From positions 62,001-126,000 of the forward strand of contig JAHBSL010000011.1 of assembly GCA_019639135.1 (NCBI GenBank): a stretch of DNA of 64,000 bases, read 5' to 3'. The notes beneath the pieces are model-generated. The model had not been told where the DNA came from. It saw only the letters and a program-made list of their open reading frames with translations, and did no database searches. This DNA comes from Acidobacteriota bacterium. Lineage in GTDB: Bacteria; Acidobacteriota; Blastocatellia; Pyrinomonadales; Pyrinomonadaceae. The position numbers and the translations under genes are program-made. Positions within the stretch are counted from its first letter, which is position 1. Each line of letters starts with the position of its first letter. Shown piece by piece: positions 42,332 through 51,298 of this stretch.

Positions 42332-43744
42332 CTAGTCCCGATCTCCCAGCACTTTTAACAATTTATCGTGAATCCCGCCAAAGCCGCCGTTGGACATTAC
42401 GGCGATCACGTCGCCGTCTTTCATCTCGGGTGTCAGGTGTTCGACGATCGCATCGGCATCCGGGTATGCGAACGCCTGCTTGCCTTGAAGCTCGATGTCC
42501 TTGACGAGTTCGCCGACGTCGAGCACCTTCCCGAGCTCACTCGCTTTTGAGGTGTTGTAAACGCCCGCGATTATCACCTGATCGGCATACGAGAAGGCCT
42601 TCGAATACGGCTCTTGAAAAACGGCTAGCCGCGAGGACCACGAACGCGGCTCGAAGACGGCGATCAAGCGGCGGCCGTCGTATTTCATCCTAAGCGCCTT
42701 CAGCGTCTCTTCGACCGCGGTCGGGTGATGTGCAAAATCGTCGATGACGGTCACGCCCGCGACCGTTCCGCGGACCTCCATTCGGCGTTTGACGGACTTG
42801 AAAGTATCGAACGCGTGCTGTATCTGCTCTTTCGTTATGCCCCATGCATCGGCGGCGATGATCACCGCGAGGCAATTGCGGACGTTGAATTCGCCGATCA
42901 GTTGCGTCTCAAATTCGCCCCAGCTATGTCCATCTTTAAAGACCGTGAAACGTGTGGCGTCGCCGGTGAAATCGATATACCTTGCCTGCCATTTCGCATC
43001 GTCGGAAAGCCCGAAGGTCTCGATCTGCGTAAAGAGCCGCCCATGCATTTCGTCAAGCACTTCCCTTACGACGGGCGAATCGATGCCGCAGATCAGGCGG
43101 CCGTTGCCGGGCACGAGGTTCATCAGCCGCGAGAACTGGAACTTGATCTCCTGCAGGTCGCGGTAGATGTCCGCGTGGTCAAATTCGATGTTGTTGACTA
43201 TCGCGATCTCCGGCAGGTAATGCATGAACTTCGGTTTCTTATCGAAGTAAGCAGTGTCATACTCGTCGCCTTCAATGACGAAAAAGTCGCTGTCCGTGAC
43301 CCGAAAGCTCGCCCCGAAATTCTGCACGACGCCGCCGACCAAAAAGCTCGGGTCAAGCCCGCCGGCCTCAGCGACCCAGGTCGCGATGCTCGTCGTCGTT
43401 GTCTTGCCGTGAGTTCCGGCAACCACCAGCGAACAACGCCCGCGGATGAAAAGCTCCTTGACGATCTCCGCCTGCGAGCGATAGACGAGCTTGCGGTTGA
43501 GCACTTCTTCAAGCTCCGGATTGCCCCGCGAAATCGCATTGCCGACCACGACACAGTCCGCACCGATGTCTGCATTCTCAGCCCGGTATCCATTCAGTAT
43601 CTCTATGCCGAGCGCCTCAAGCTGCGTGGACATCGGCGGATAAACATTCTGGTCCGAACCCGTAACCCGATGCCCGCCCGCCTGCAGCATCCCCGCCAGC
43701 GAAGCCATCGCCGTCCCGCAAATTCCGATAAGATGATAATGCAT
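42332..43744 (-). CDS. mpl: UDP-N-acetylmuramate:L-alanyl-gamma-D-glutamyl-meso-diaminopimelate ligase
   Basis: 470 residues from the ATG at 43744 (MHYHLIGICGTAMASLAGML); the longer ORF start is not supported. A Mur-ligase-family enzyme that reattaches recycled murein tripeptide to UDP-MurNAc. Nucleotide-fold N-terminus, ATP loop VVAGTHGKTTTTSIATW, FVIEGDEYDTAYFDKKPKFMHYLPEIAIVNNIEFDHADIY (typical Mpl), and the C-terminal VIDDFAHHPTAVEETLKALR with VFEPRSWSSR. Indicates peptidoglycan recycling. Confidence 0.94.
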   Translation of the reverse strand: MHYHLIGICGTAMASLAGMLQAGGHRVTGSDQNVYPPMSTQLEALGIEILNGYRAENADIGADCVVVGNAISRGNPELEEVLNRKLVYRSQAEIVKELFIRGRCSLVVAGTHGKTTTTSIATWVAEAGGLDPSFLVGGVVQNFGASFRVTDSDFFVIEGDEYDTAYFDKKPKFMHYLPEIAIVNNIEFDHADIYRDLQEIKFQFSRLMNLVPGNGRLICGIDSPVVREVLDEMHGRLFTQIETFGLSDDAKWQARYIDFTGDATRFTVFKDGHSWGEFETQLIGEFNVRNCLAVIIAADAWGITKEQIQHAFDTFKSVKRRMEVRGTVAGVTVIDDFAHHPTAVEETLKALRMKYDGRRLIAVFEPRSWSSRLAVFQEPYSKAFSYADQVIIAGVYNTSKASELGKVLDVGELVKDIELQGKQAFAYPDADAIVEHLTPEMKDGDVIAVMSNGGFGGIHDKLLKVLGDRD

Positions 43745-43821
43745 AGATGTCGAGCCATTTGATTTTCCGCGACCCTCACGGAAATTGCAAAATGCCCTCG
43801 CCTCGGCTAGCTTATTCGGCA

Positions 43822-44973
43822 ATGCAAAACGCAGAAACGATCATCATCGGCGGCGGCGTTGTTGGGGCGAGTGTGGCTTATCATCTTGCCGAACGCGGGG
43901 CGAGGGATGTGCTGATCCTCGAACGGGAGGCGGAGCAGGGCCGCGGTTCTACGGGGGCGGCGACCGGCGGCGTTCGGGCGCAGTTCGAGACCGAGATCAA
44001 CATTCAGATGTCGGTTTACTCGATCGATTTTTTCGAGGACTGGGATCACGACTGCGGATATGAACCTCGGGGCTATCTCTTCTTCGCCACCGAACCCGAG
44101 CATTTCGAGTATCTCAAGCGAAATGTCGAGCTTCAGCGTCAGCTCGGCGTCAAAGGCGTCGAGACCGTCGTGCCGGAAGCGATCCGCGAGATGATCCCGG
44201 GAATGAACTGCGCCGATATCCTCGGCGGGAGCTTCGGCCGGCAGGATGGCTTCATCGATCCGCTCGCCGTTATGCAAGGCTTTACCGAGCGTGCTCTTGC
44301 CTGCGGAGCGAGGCTCGAAACGGGAAAGCGCGTTCTCAGAATTCTCACTAAGGACGGTCGAGTTTCCGGTGTTGAAACCGAAACAGGCCGGATCGATTGT
44401 GACCGGGTCGTCATCTGCACCGGAGCCTGGGCCGCCGAGCTTGCCGCCACGGCCGGCATCTCGCTCCCGGTCGAGCCGCTCCGCCGGCAGATCGTCTGGG
44501 CTCGTTCGCCCGAGCCTCTTCCTCCCGGCCTTCCGATGGTCATCGACCTCGGAACCGGATTTCACTTCCGCCCTGCAAAGAACTCCCGGCACGAACTTAT
44601 GTTCGCCTATCCCGACCCCAACGAGCGGCCATCCTTCAGCCGCGAACTCGACGATGCGTTCGTCGAGAAGATCCGCGAGCGTGCCCGCCATCGTGCTCCG
44701 TGGCTTTATGAGACCGAGGTCGTCCGCGAGAAATGCCGCGTCGGGCTTTATGAGAACACACCCGACCATCACGCAATTCTCGGCGGCTGCGAGGTCGAAG
44801 GCCTCTATTTCGCCAATGGCTTTTCGGGCCATGGCGTAATGCACTCGCCCGCAACCGGTCGTGCCCTTGCCGAGATCATTCTCGACGGGCAAGCGAGCTT
44901 TCTCGACGTCTCAATGCTCTCGCTCGACCGCTTCGCCCGCGGCGAACTGCTCCACGAAACGGCCTTCATCTAG
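43822..44973 (+). CDS. FAD-dependent amino-acid/sarcosine-type oxidoreductase (DAO family)
   Basis: 383 residues from the ATG at 43822. A Rossmann FAD motif TIIIGGGVVGASVAYHLAERGA is at the N-terminus, with GRGSTGAATGGVRAQFETEIN nearby, the mid-domain GRIDCDRVVICTGAWAAELA and the C-terminal GLYFANGFSGHGVMHSPATGRALAE. This is the D-amino-acid oxidase/sarcosine oxidase beta-subunit fold. Substrate is unknown (glycine, sarcosine, proline-like). It starts 77 bp from the divergent mpl gene. Confidence 0.9.
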   Translation: MQNAETIIIGGGVVGASVAYHLAERGARDVLILEREAEQGRGSTGAATGGVRAQFETEINIQMSVYSIDFFEDWDHDCGYEPRGYLFFATEPEHFEYLKRNVELQRQLGVKGVETVVPEAIREMIPGMNCADILGGSFGRQDGFIDPLAVMQGFTERALACGARLETGKRVLRILTKDGRVSGVETETGRIDCDRVVICTGAWAAELAATAGISLPVEPLRRQIVWARSPEPLPPGLPMVIDLGTGFHFRPAKNSRHELMFAYPDPNERPSFSRELDDAFVEKIRERARHRAPWLYETEVVREKCRVGLYENTPDHHAILGGCEVEGLYFANGFSGHGVMHSPATGRALAEIILDGQASFLDVSMLSLDRFARGELLHETAFI

Positions 44974-44984
44974 AAGGTGGAAAA

Positions 44985-45088
44985 GTTTAAAAGTTTAAAA
45001 GTGAAAATGTGGGAAAGTTTAAATGTGAAAATGTGGGAAAGTTTAAATGTGAAAATGTGGGAAAGTTTAAATGTGAAAAAGTTTAAAT
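44985..45088. repeat. AT-rich octamer array, 13 units
   Basis: Thirteen uninterrupted 8-nt words: GTTTAAAA twice, then GTGAAAAT-GTGGGAAA-GTTTAAAT three times (a 24-bp higher unit), then GTGAAAAA-GTTTAAAT. It begins 11 bp after the FAD oxidoreductase stop. Confidence 0.9.
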
Positions 45089-45126
45089 GATTGATAGCAA
45101 CGCAATGATCGGCAGCGTCCGACTTC

Positions 45127-45259
45127 TCCGCGTCCCCGCGTCTCCTCTTCCCCGCGTCCCCGCGTCCCCCTTCCCCGCGTCTCCTCTTCCCCGCGTCCCC
45201 CTCCCCGCGTCTCCTCTTCTCCCCTTCTCCTCTTCTCCCCTTCTCCCCTTCTCCGCCCC
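45127..45259. repeat. CT-rich octamer array
   Basis: About 16 mostly contiguous 8-nt words, TCCGCGTC/CCCGCGTC alternating with TCCTCTTC and, toward the right, TCCCCTTC, with two short phase slips. It ends 19 bp before the histone-deacetylase-family gene and leaves little room for a normal promoter. Together with the AT-rich array it fills almost the whole 44974-45278 gap. Confidence 0.85.
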
Positions 45260-45278
45260 GCTGCGGTAAAGTATCCCT

Positions 45279-46226
45279 ATGACAACGGCGATCGTTCATC
45301 ACCCCATTTTTGAAAAGCACGACACCGGCCCCGGCCATCCGGAAATGCCGGAGCGCTACCGTGTCGTCGTCGATGCCCTCAAAGCCGACGAGCAGCTTTG
45401 GAACCCCCTCAAAGAGATCACGCCTGAGAAAGCTTCGCAGGGTGTGGTCCAGGCCGCCCACACGAAAGAGCATTTCAAACGTGTCGAGGGCGCCTTCGCC
45501 AATGGGCTCGACCGGCTCGATGCCGATACGACCATCTCGATGCAGTCTTTCGATGCCTCGCTCTTTGCCGCGGGCGGTGCCATCGCCGCTGTCGATGCCG
45601 TAATGCAGGGCGAAGCTCGCAACGCCTTCGTCGCGGTCCGTCCGCCCGGCCACCATGCGACCGCCGAGCGCTCGATGGGCTTTTGCATTTTCAACAACGT
45701 CGCCGTCGCCGCCCGCTATGCACAAAATCGCTATAAAGAGATCGACCGCGTCGCCATCGTCGATTGGGACGTTCACCACGGCAATGGAACTCAGGGCATC
45801 TTCTACACCGACCCGACCGTCTTCTTTTTCTCGATGCACCAGTATCCGTGGTATCCCGGCACCGGTGCCCGCGGAGAGACCGGCCACGGCAAAGGTCTCG
45901 GCTCTACGCTCAACGTACCCGTAAAGGCATTCACTAAGGCAAAGGACCAGCTTTCGGCGTTCGATGCCGCGATCGGCGAGATTGCATCAAAGATGAAGCC
46001 CGATATGATCTTCCTTTCCGCCGGATTCGATGCTCACCTGACCGATCCGCTCGGGCAACTTCAGCTTGAAGACCCGGATTACGTCGCGATGACCCGGACG
46101 ATGATGGAGTGGGCAGACGAGGCTTGCGGCGGCCGTCTCGTCTCCTGCCTTGAGGGCGGCTATAACCTCGAAACGCTTGGGACCACCGTTCGCGAGCACG
46201 TCGCAACGCTTTCCGGGCAAATTTGA
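45279..46226 (+). CDS. Histone deacetylase/acetoin-utilisation family deacetylase
   Basis: 315 residues. Zinc-dependent amidohydrolase of the HDAC superfamily: [11 protein letters not shown] near the N-terminus, catalytic [25 protein letters not shown], the metal site [33 protein letters not shown] and [11 protein letters not shown]. In bacteria such enzymes deacetylate polyamines, small molecules or acetyl-lysine; the substrate cannot be told. The start ATG at 45279 follows a CT-rich repeat array with no clear ribosome site. Confidence 0.94.
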   Translation: MTTAIVHHPIFEKHDTGPGHPEMPERYRVVVDALKADEQLWNPLKEITPEKASQGVVQAAHTKEHFKRVEGAFANGLDRLDADTTISMQSFDASLFAAGGAIAAVDAVMQGEARNAFVAVRPPGHHATAERSMGFCIFNNVAVAARYAQNRYKEIDRVAIVDWDVHHGNGTQGIFYTDPTVFFFSMHQYPWYPGTGARGETGHGKGLGSTLNVPVKAFTKAKDQLSAFDAAIGEIASKMKPDMIFLSAGFDAHLTDPLGQLQLEDPDYVAMTRTMMEWADEACGGRLVSCLEGGYNLETLGTTVREHVATLSGQI

Positions 46227-46299
46227 TTAACGCCGCGGGTGGATGTGTGGTAACATTCCCCCATCCCAAAGAGATTTTTCCCCCGGAGCAGTGACGTTT

Positions 46300-46581
46300 A
46301 TGCCGGATGTCGAAACTATTTGCGTCCAATGTAAAGAGACCTTTCTTTTCACCGAAAAGGAACAGGAGATCTTTTATCAGCGGAACATGATGCCGCCGCA
46401 GCGCTGCCCTCGCTGCCGTTCGAAGAAGGCCGCAGCGAGCGAGGATGCCCCAAAGCGGTACGAGATTGTCTGCGATAACTGCGGCAAGCACGACCAGGTG
46501 CCGTTCCAGCCTAAGGTCGGCCGCACCGTCTTTTGCCGTGAGTGCCATGAGGCAAGCCGCTCGCGGGCACGCTTTGCCTAA
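46300..46581 (+). CDS. Small zinc-ribbon protein
   Basis: 93 residues from ATG at 46300 (an in-frame GTG at 46291 is possible). Three or four paired cysteines: CVQC (8-11), CPRC (about 41), CDNC and CREC, in the pattern of a double zinc ribbon. The segment QEIFYQRNMMPPQRCPRCRSKK is typical of the bacterial CxxC-zinc-ribbon family often annotated as a zinc-ribbon domain protein. Probably binds nucleic acid or protein; function unknown. Same strand as, and 42 bp before, the enoyl-CoA hydratase. Confidence 0.82.
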   Translation: MPDVETICVQCKETFLFTEKEQEIFYQRNMMPPQRCPRCRSKKAAASEDAPKRYEIVCDNCGKHDQVPFQPKVGRTVFCRECHEASRSRARFA

Positions 46582-46623
46582 AGCCTAAATCAAATTGAAC
46601 TTAGAAGGTGAGACCCGATCCTT

Positions 46624-47418
46624 ATGAGCTTTGAAAACGTTACCTACGAACTCAACGGCCACGTTGCCACAATCAAACTTAACCGTCCCGATGCACTCAA
46701 TGCTCTTTCTTCGGGACTCGGACGCGACCTCAAGGCCGCGATAATTCAGGCGACCAATGAAGGCGCCCGCTGCATAGTGTTGACCGGCGAGGGCCGAGCG
46801 TTCTGTGCCGGCGGCGACCTCCGCGAGATGCAGCAGATCGGCCAGGCCGAGGGCCGCATCGAGGCATTTCTCGACGCTCCGCTGAAAGCACTTCACGAGT
46901 TGATCAAGCTGATCCGAAATACGCCGGTTCCTTTCGTTGCGGCCGTTAACGGCGTTTGCGCCGGTGCGGGTGTCAATCTCGCTCTCGCCTGCGACATCGT
47001 GTTCGCCGCCGATGACGCCGCCTTCCGCCAGGCATTTGTCCGCATCGGGCTCTCGCCGGATTGCGGCGGCACGTTCTTCCTGCCGCGTGCCGTCGGTGAG
47101 AAGATCGCAACCGAACTCTTCATGACCGGCGATTCGCTTTCGGCCGAGCGGGCAGCCCAACTCGGCATGGTCAATCGTCTTGTCCCGGCCGCCGAACTCG
47201 TCCAACAGGCCCGGGAATTCGGGGCAAAGCTCGCCGCCGGCCCGACCGGAGCACTCGGCCGCATCAAGCGGATGATGAACGCCACATTCTCGAACAGCCT
47301 GTTCCAGCAGCTTTCGCTCGAGGCCGAATGCCAGCTCGAATCGGGCCAGTCCGCCGACTTTCGCGAGGGCGTCGCCGCGTTCTTCGAAAAGCGTCCCCCG
47401 AACTTTACCGGGCACTAA
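46624..47418 (+). CDS. Enoyl-CoA hydratase/isomerase family protein
   Basis: 264 residues of crotonase fold, acting on CoA thioesters. Seen: IKLNRPDALNALSSGL, the oxyanion segment LTGEGRAFCAGGDLREM, VPFVAAVNGVCAGAGVNLALACDIVFAADDAAF and FVRIGLSPDCGGTFFLPRAVG. The usual second catalytic Glu position reads S/P-DCGGT, so D in SPDCGG may be the acid, as in many PaaG-like members. Ends FEKRPPNFTGH, as in PaaG/enoyl-CoA isomerase types. An intrinsic terminator follows. Confidence 0.92.
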   Translation: MSFENVTYELNGHVATIKLNRPDALNALSSGLGRDLKAAIIQATNEGARCIVLTGEGRAFCAGGDLREMQQIGQAEGRIEAFLDAPLKALHELIKLIRNTPVPFVAAVNGVCAGAGVNLALACDIVFAADDAAFRQAFVRIGLSPDCGGTFFLPRAVGEKIATELFMTGDSLSAERAAQLGMVNRLVPAAELVQQAREFGAKLAAGPTGALGRIKRMMNATFSNSLFQQLSLEAECQLESGQSADFREGVAAFFEKRPPNFTGH

Positions 47419-47452
47419 AAGTACTCGCAACTTGTTGAAATGCAACACCTTA

Positions 47453-47476
47453 AAGCCGGGCCGCACCCGGCTTTTT
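47453..47476 (+). terminator. Rho-independent terminator
   Basis: AGCCGGG-ccgca-CCCGGCT followed by TTTT, 35 bp after the enoyl-CoA hydratase stop. Confidence 0.9.
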
Positions 47477-47540
47477 GCTTGCCCAATGCCAATCTTACCC
47501 GTCTGATCTCCTTAATTATTCGTAAACCTGGCCGCTTCAA

Positions 47541-47593
47541 TTGACACTGCGGGGAAAAGAAATTATTCTTACTGCAACTGAAAATCATTTTCA
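47541..47593 (+). promoter_or_regulatory. Promoter with Fur-type box ahead of the TonB receptor gene
   Basis: TTGACA (47541-47546), 17-bp spacer, TATTCT (47564-47569). Then TGAAAATCATTTTCA (47579-47593), a perfect 7-1-7 inverted repeat closely matching the Fur consensus half-site TGATAAT. The box covers the expected transcription start and sits 14 bp before the ATG, a position suited to repression. GGAG (47598-47601) follows. Confidence 0.75.
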
Positions 47594-47606
47594 TTAAGGA
47601 GTAGCC

Positions 47607-50087
47607 ATGAATTTCTTATCAAGTCTTCCAACCAGGCCCTATCTGAACCGACGCAATTTTACCGCCCGTTTAATGACCGCTCTTTTCATCCTTGTTTCAT
47701 TGGCCGCTGTCGCTTTCAGCCAAACCTCATCTATAGATGGTTCGATTCGTGTTGTTGACCCGAACGGCTCGCCGGTCGCCGGTGCCGCTGTGTTTGCCAC
47801 TAACACCGCTGGAAACACTCGAACAAACTCCCTCACGGATGCCGACGGCCGCTTCTTTTTCTCCGGAATTAGCGGCGAAGCGATCATTGTCGTTTCCGCC
47901 GAAGGCTTTGCCCGCACCGAGAGGCGCGTTGACCTCCCGGCGGAAGCGGGCATCGAGATCACTCTCTATCCGCAGCCGGTCGCTGCCGAAGTTATGGTCG
48001 CTTCGTCGTATCTCGCCGGAACCGCCGCGAGCCTCGATGAAGTTCCGGGAGCGGTGGAACGGCTCGACCGCCAGACGCTCGGGTCCGCCCGCGTTTTCGA
48101 TTTCTCCGAGGCTTTAAGAAAGATCTCGGGCATCAACGTCCGCGATGAAGAGGGCTTCGGGCTCCGGCCGAACATCGGCATCCGCGGCACGAACCCGACC
48201 CGCTCGACCAAGGTGCTCTTACTCGAGGACGGCCTGCCGCTCGCCTATGCTCCCTACGGCGACAACTCTTCCTACTATCATCCGCCGATCGAGCGTTACG
48301 CCGAGGTAGAGGTGCTAAAGGGTTCAAGCCAGATCGTTTACGGCCCGCAGACCATCGCCGGCGTGATCAACTACATCACTCCGAACCCGACCGAAAAGCC
48401 GAGCTTCGGCATCAAATTAATGGGCGGCAACCGCAATTATTTCAACGGGAGCGTCTTCGGCAGCGGGACGATCAAGAGCACCGGCATTTTCGCCAATTAC
48501 GCCCGCAGGCAGGGCGACGGGGCACGCGAGAACATCAATTCCAAGCTCGACGATACGTCGGTCAAGATCGTCCAGACGCTTAATAGCCGTAATGCTCTGA
48601 CATTCAAATTCAGCCACTATGGCGAGGATTCGAACATCACCTACTCGGGCCTGACCGAAGCGGAATACGCAGCCAACCCGCGGCAGAATCCTTTCCGCAA
48701 CGACTTTTTCTACGGCGATCGATTCGGTACTTCGCTTTCGCACTCGGCCGTTCTCTCGCCGGCGGTTACGCTTACAACGAACGCCTATTACAACTTCTTC
48801 CGACGGCATTGGTGGCGGCAGTCCTCGAATTCCGGCCAGCGGCCAAACCGGCTGAACGTTGACCCGGATTGCCTCTCGATGGCCGACCTCAACACCACCT
48901 GCGGCAATGAAGGGCGTCTCCGCAAATACGACACCTACGGCATTGCCCCGCAGCTTGCTTATCAGTACAGTGCGGGTGCACGCTTCCGCGGCGAACTTCA
49001 GATCGGCGGAAGGCTCCATTGGGAAGAGCAGAACCGCCGCCAGCTCAACGGCGACACGCCGACGAGCCGTGACGGCATTCCGGTCGAGATAAACATCCGC
49101 CGCAACTTCGCGTCGTCCGCCTTCGTCCAGAACCGGTTCGTCTTCGGCAAGTTTTCCGTAACTCCGGGCGTCCGGTTCGAACGGATCGAGATCGAGCGGC
49201 GCAACCTGCTGACGAATCCGATCTCCGAAGGCCGGACCACGGTCACCGAGGCAATTCCCGGAATCGGTTTTGCCTATTCGGGCCTGCCGCGGACCACCGT
49301 CTTCGCCGGTGTTCATCGCGGATTTTCGCCCCCGCGAGCGGAGGACATAGTAAGCAATTCGGGCGGCGTTCTCGAACTCGACCCCGAAAGAAGCTGGAAC
49401 TACGAGGCCGGAATACGTGCCAACCCGATCCGCGGGCTTCGGTTTGAGGGCACGTTCTTCCGGCTCGATTACGAAAACCAGATCGTTCCGGCGAGCATTG
49501 CCGGCGGCATCGGTGCCGCATTGACCAACGGCGGCGAGACGCTCCAGCAGGGTCTGGAATTCAGCGGCCGGCTCGACACCGATGCGTTCTTCGCCTCGCT
49601 CCACAACGTCTTTATCCGCACCGCTTTCACCTGGCTGCCGACGGCCGAGTTTCGCGGCACTCGGCTCAGCTCGATAACGAACACCGGCATCTTGAATTCG
49701 TTTTGCCCGCCATCGCGGCGGCTCGGCTCGACGCAGTGCTCGATCACCGGTAACCGGCTTCCCTATACGCCTGAGACGACCGCAACGACCAGCCTCGGAT
49801 ACTCGCACGCTAAAGGCTTTCAGGCATTCATCGAGAATGTTTACGTCAGCGACCAGTTTGGTGATGACCTGAATGCATTCGCCCCGACGGCAAATGGCCA
49901 GATCGGCCCTATAGGCGCTCAAACCTTTTGGAACGCGACCGCTAACTATAAGGTCGAGCGTTGGAAGACGACATTTTTCGTAACGGCGAAGAACCTTGGC
50001 GACAAAACGCTGATCGTTGACCGCACACGCGGCATTCTGCCATCAAGCCCTCGGCTCGTTCAGGCTGGTATCAACATCAACTTTTAA
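47607..50087 (+). CDS. TonB-dependent receptor with N-terminal regulatory-like domain
   Basis: 826 residues. Signal sequence (LMTALFILVSLAAVAFS), then a CarboxypepD-regulatory-like domain (about 47-125, IDGSIRVVDPNGSPVAGAAVFA). The plug domain (about 140-260) shows GAVERLDRQTLGSARVFDFSEALRKISGINVRDEEGFGLRPNIGIRGTNPTRSTK... and VEVLKGSSQIVYGPQTIAGVINY. A 22-strand-type barrel ends in a terminal aromatic strand (VQAGININF). It resembles FecA/iron-siderophore receptors in the plug (RGTNPTRS...LLEDGLPLAYAPYGDNSSYYHP). The Fur-type box upstream supports ferric substrate uptake. Outer membrane; heads a cluster with an ABC importer. Confidence 0.93.
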   Translation: MNFLSSLPTRPYLNRRNFTARLMTALFILVSLAAVAFSQTSSIDGSIRVVDPNGSPVAGAAVFATNTAGNTRTNSLTDADGRFFFSGISGEAIIVVSAEGFARTERRVDLPAEAGIEITLYPQPVAAEVMVASSYLAGTAASLDEVPGAVERLDRQTLGSARVFDFSEALRKISGINVRDEEGFGLRPNIGIRGTNPTRSTKVLLLEDGLPLAYAPYGDNSSYYHPPIERYAEVEVLKGSSQIVYGPQTIAGVINYITPNPTEKPSFGIKLMGGNRNYFNGSVFGSGTIKSTGIFANYARRQGDGARENINSKLDDTSVKIVQTLNSRNALTFKFSHYGEDSNITYSGLTEAEYAANPRQNPFRNDFFYGDRFGTSLSHSAVLSPAVTLTTNAYYNFFRRHWWRQSSNSGQRPNRLNVDPDCLSMADLNTTCGNEGRLRKYDTYGIAPQLAYQYSAGARFRGELQIGGRLHWEEQNRRQLNGDTPTSRDGIPVEINIRRNFASSAFVQNRFVFGKFSVTPGVRFERIEIERRNLLTNPISEGRTTVTEAIPGIGFAYSGLPRTTVFAGVHRGFSPPRAEDIVSNSGGVLELDPERSWNYEAGIRANPIRGLRFEGTFFRLDYENQIVPASIAGGIGAALTNGGETLQQGLEFSGRLDTDAFFASLHNVFIRTAFTWLPTAEFRGTRLSSITNTGILNSFCPPSRRLGSTQCSITGNRLPYTPETTATTSLGYSHAKGFQAFIENVYVSDQFGDDLNAFAPTANGQIGPIGAQTFWNATANYKVERWKTTFFVTAKNLGDKTLIVDRTRGILPSSPRLVQAGININF

Positions 50088-50096
50088 GGAGGAACG

Positions 50097-50345
50097 GTGC
50101 TTTATATGAATGACAGCGGACGAACGCGCCTTGAGATCTGGAATTGCCGCGGCTGCGGCGTCGTGCACATCGCGGCCGGCAATGTCCGGCTTGACCTGAA
50201 CCGCGAGGAATTCGAAGCCTTTGCGGAAGCTGTGGTCGGCATCTACTGCGGCCAACTTGCGACCGAGGCAGTCCCTCTCGAACGCTCAAACGACGGCAGA
50301 ATGGATATTTTCCGCGGTGCCCTGACGAGCAGCGAGGTGCATTAG
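50097..50345 (+). CDS. Small CxxC protein linked to TonB receptor (82 aa)
   Basis: 82 residues. AAGGAGG (50086-50092) overlaps the preceding stop codon; start is GTG 50097 or ATG 50106. Contains WNCRGCGVVHIAAGNVRLDLNREEFEAFAEAVVGIYCG: a CxxC plus a later Cys and His that could bind one metal or a haem-like ligand. No signal peptide, so cytoplasmic. Function not recognised; its place between receptor and importer suggests a role in metal handling or regulation. Confidence 0.75.
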   Translation: MLYMNDSGRTRLEIWNCRGCGVVHIAAGNVRLDLNREEFEAFAEAVVGIYCGQLATEAVPLERSNDGRMDIFRGALTSSEVH

Positions 50346-50392
50346 CCGCGATGGAAATCGCCTTTCCCTAAATGATAGAGTTTAGAAAAATT

Positions 50393-51298
50393 ATGTATAG
50401 AAACATCCTGCTATTTTTTGCGGCGGCGACTGTGGCCGCTGTTTCGATCGGATGCGGAGGAACGACACAGTCGCCCTCGAACACGGCAAACGGCAACTCC
50501 GTCTCCGGGCAAAAGCTCGTCGTTGCGCTCAAGCCGGACAAAAACCCGGACCAGATGATCGCCGAACGCGATGCCGCCGCGAAGTTCCTTTCGGAAAAGC
50601 TCGGCCGTCCGGTCGAGGTCATCATTCCGCTTTCGGCCGCCGTCATTAACGAGGGCTTCTCTAACGGCACCATCGATCTCGGCTACCTGAGCGGCACCGA
50701 CCTGATCAACGCCAAGGACGCCGAGCTTCTCCTCGTCGGCGAGATCAACGGCAAAACGACCTACAAGAGCTACTGGCTTTCGCTGAAGGAAAAACCCTAT
50801 TCGAGCGTTAACGACCTCAAGGGTAAGCCGATCGCCTTCGCCAGCCGGACGAGCACCTCGGGCTATGTGATGCCGCTTTGGGACCTTCGCCAGAAAGGGC
50901 TTATCTCCGAAAAGGCCGATCCTGAAGAGTTCTTTGGTGCGGGCAATGTCTTTTTCGGAACGGGCTACGTCTCTGCGGTGGAACGCGTCCTCAGCGGCGA
51001 GGCCGAGGCAGCGGCGGTCAGTTATTACGTCCTTGATGAGAACAAGCACCTCACCGACGAGCAGCGGTCGAAGCTAAAGAAAGTGGCCGAACAGGGCGAC
51101 GTTCCGACTCACATCATCTCCATTCGCAAGAGCCTTACCGGCCCGGAACGCGACAAGCTCAAGGCCGCCTTGCTCGCCATGAACGAAGGTGCAAACACCG
51201 AGCTTCGCGACAAGCTATTCACGTCAAAGCTGGTCGAGGCCGAGCAGGAAGCTCACCTCAAGCCGCTCCGCGACGCTCTCGCAATGCTTCCGAAATAG
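50393..51298 (+). CDS. PhnD-type ABC substrate-binding lipoprotein
   Basis: About 301 residues from the ATG at 50393; an in-frame ATG at 50372 adds seven residues. Lipobox VSIGC followed by a Ser/Asn/Gly linker, so a lipid-anchored periplasmic protein. The body matches the phosphate/phosphite/phosphonate-binding PhnD fold: LVVALKPDKNPDQMIAERDAAAKFLSEKLGRPVEV, GTIDLGYLSGTDLINA, KGKPIAFASRTSTSGYVMPLWDLR and VSAVERVLSGEAEAAAVSYYVLDE. Ligand unknown: PhnD-like proteins can bind other oxyanions or metal chelates. Followed directly by its ATPase and permease genes. Confidence 0.9.
   Translation: MYRNILLFFAAATVAAVSIGCGGTTQSPSNTANGNSVSGQKLVVALKPDKNPDQMIAERDAAAKFLSEKLGRPVEVIIPLSAAVINEGFSNGTIDLGYLSGTDLINAKDAELLLVGEINGKTTYKSYWLSLKEKPYSSVNDLKGKPIAFASRTSTSGYVMPLWDLRQKGLISEKADPEEFFGAGNVFFGTGYVSAVERVLSGEAEAAAVSYYVLDENKHLTDEQRSKLKKVAEQGDVPTHIISIRKSLTGPERDKLKAALLAMNEGANTELRDKLFTSKLVEAEQEAHLKPLRDALAMLPK

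Noticed and set aside
44985-45259. CRISPR or attachment-site array
   Set aside because: The repeats are contiguous octamers without spacers, and no integrase is nearby.
44970-45887. 305-codon reverse ORF rich in Arg/Gly/Glu
   Set aside because: It is the shadow of the histone-deacetylase-family gene extended through the octamer array; the repetitive protein merely reflects the repeat.
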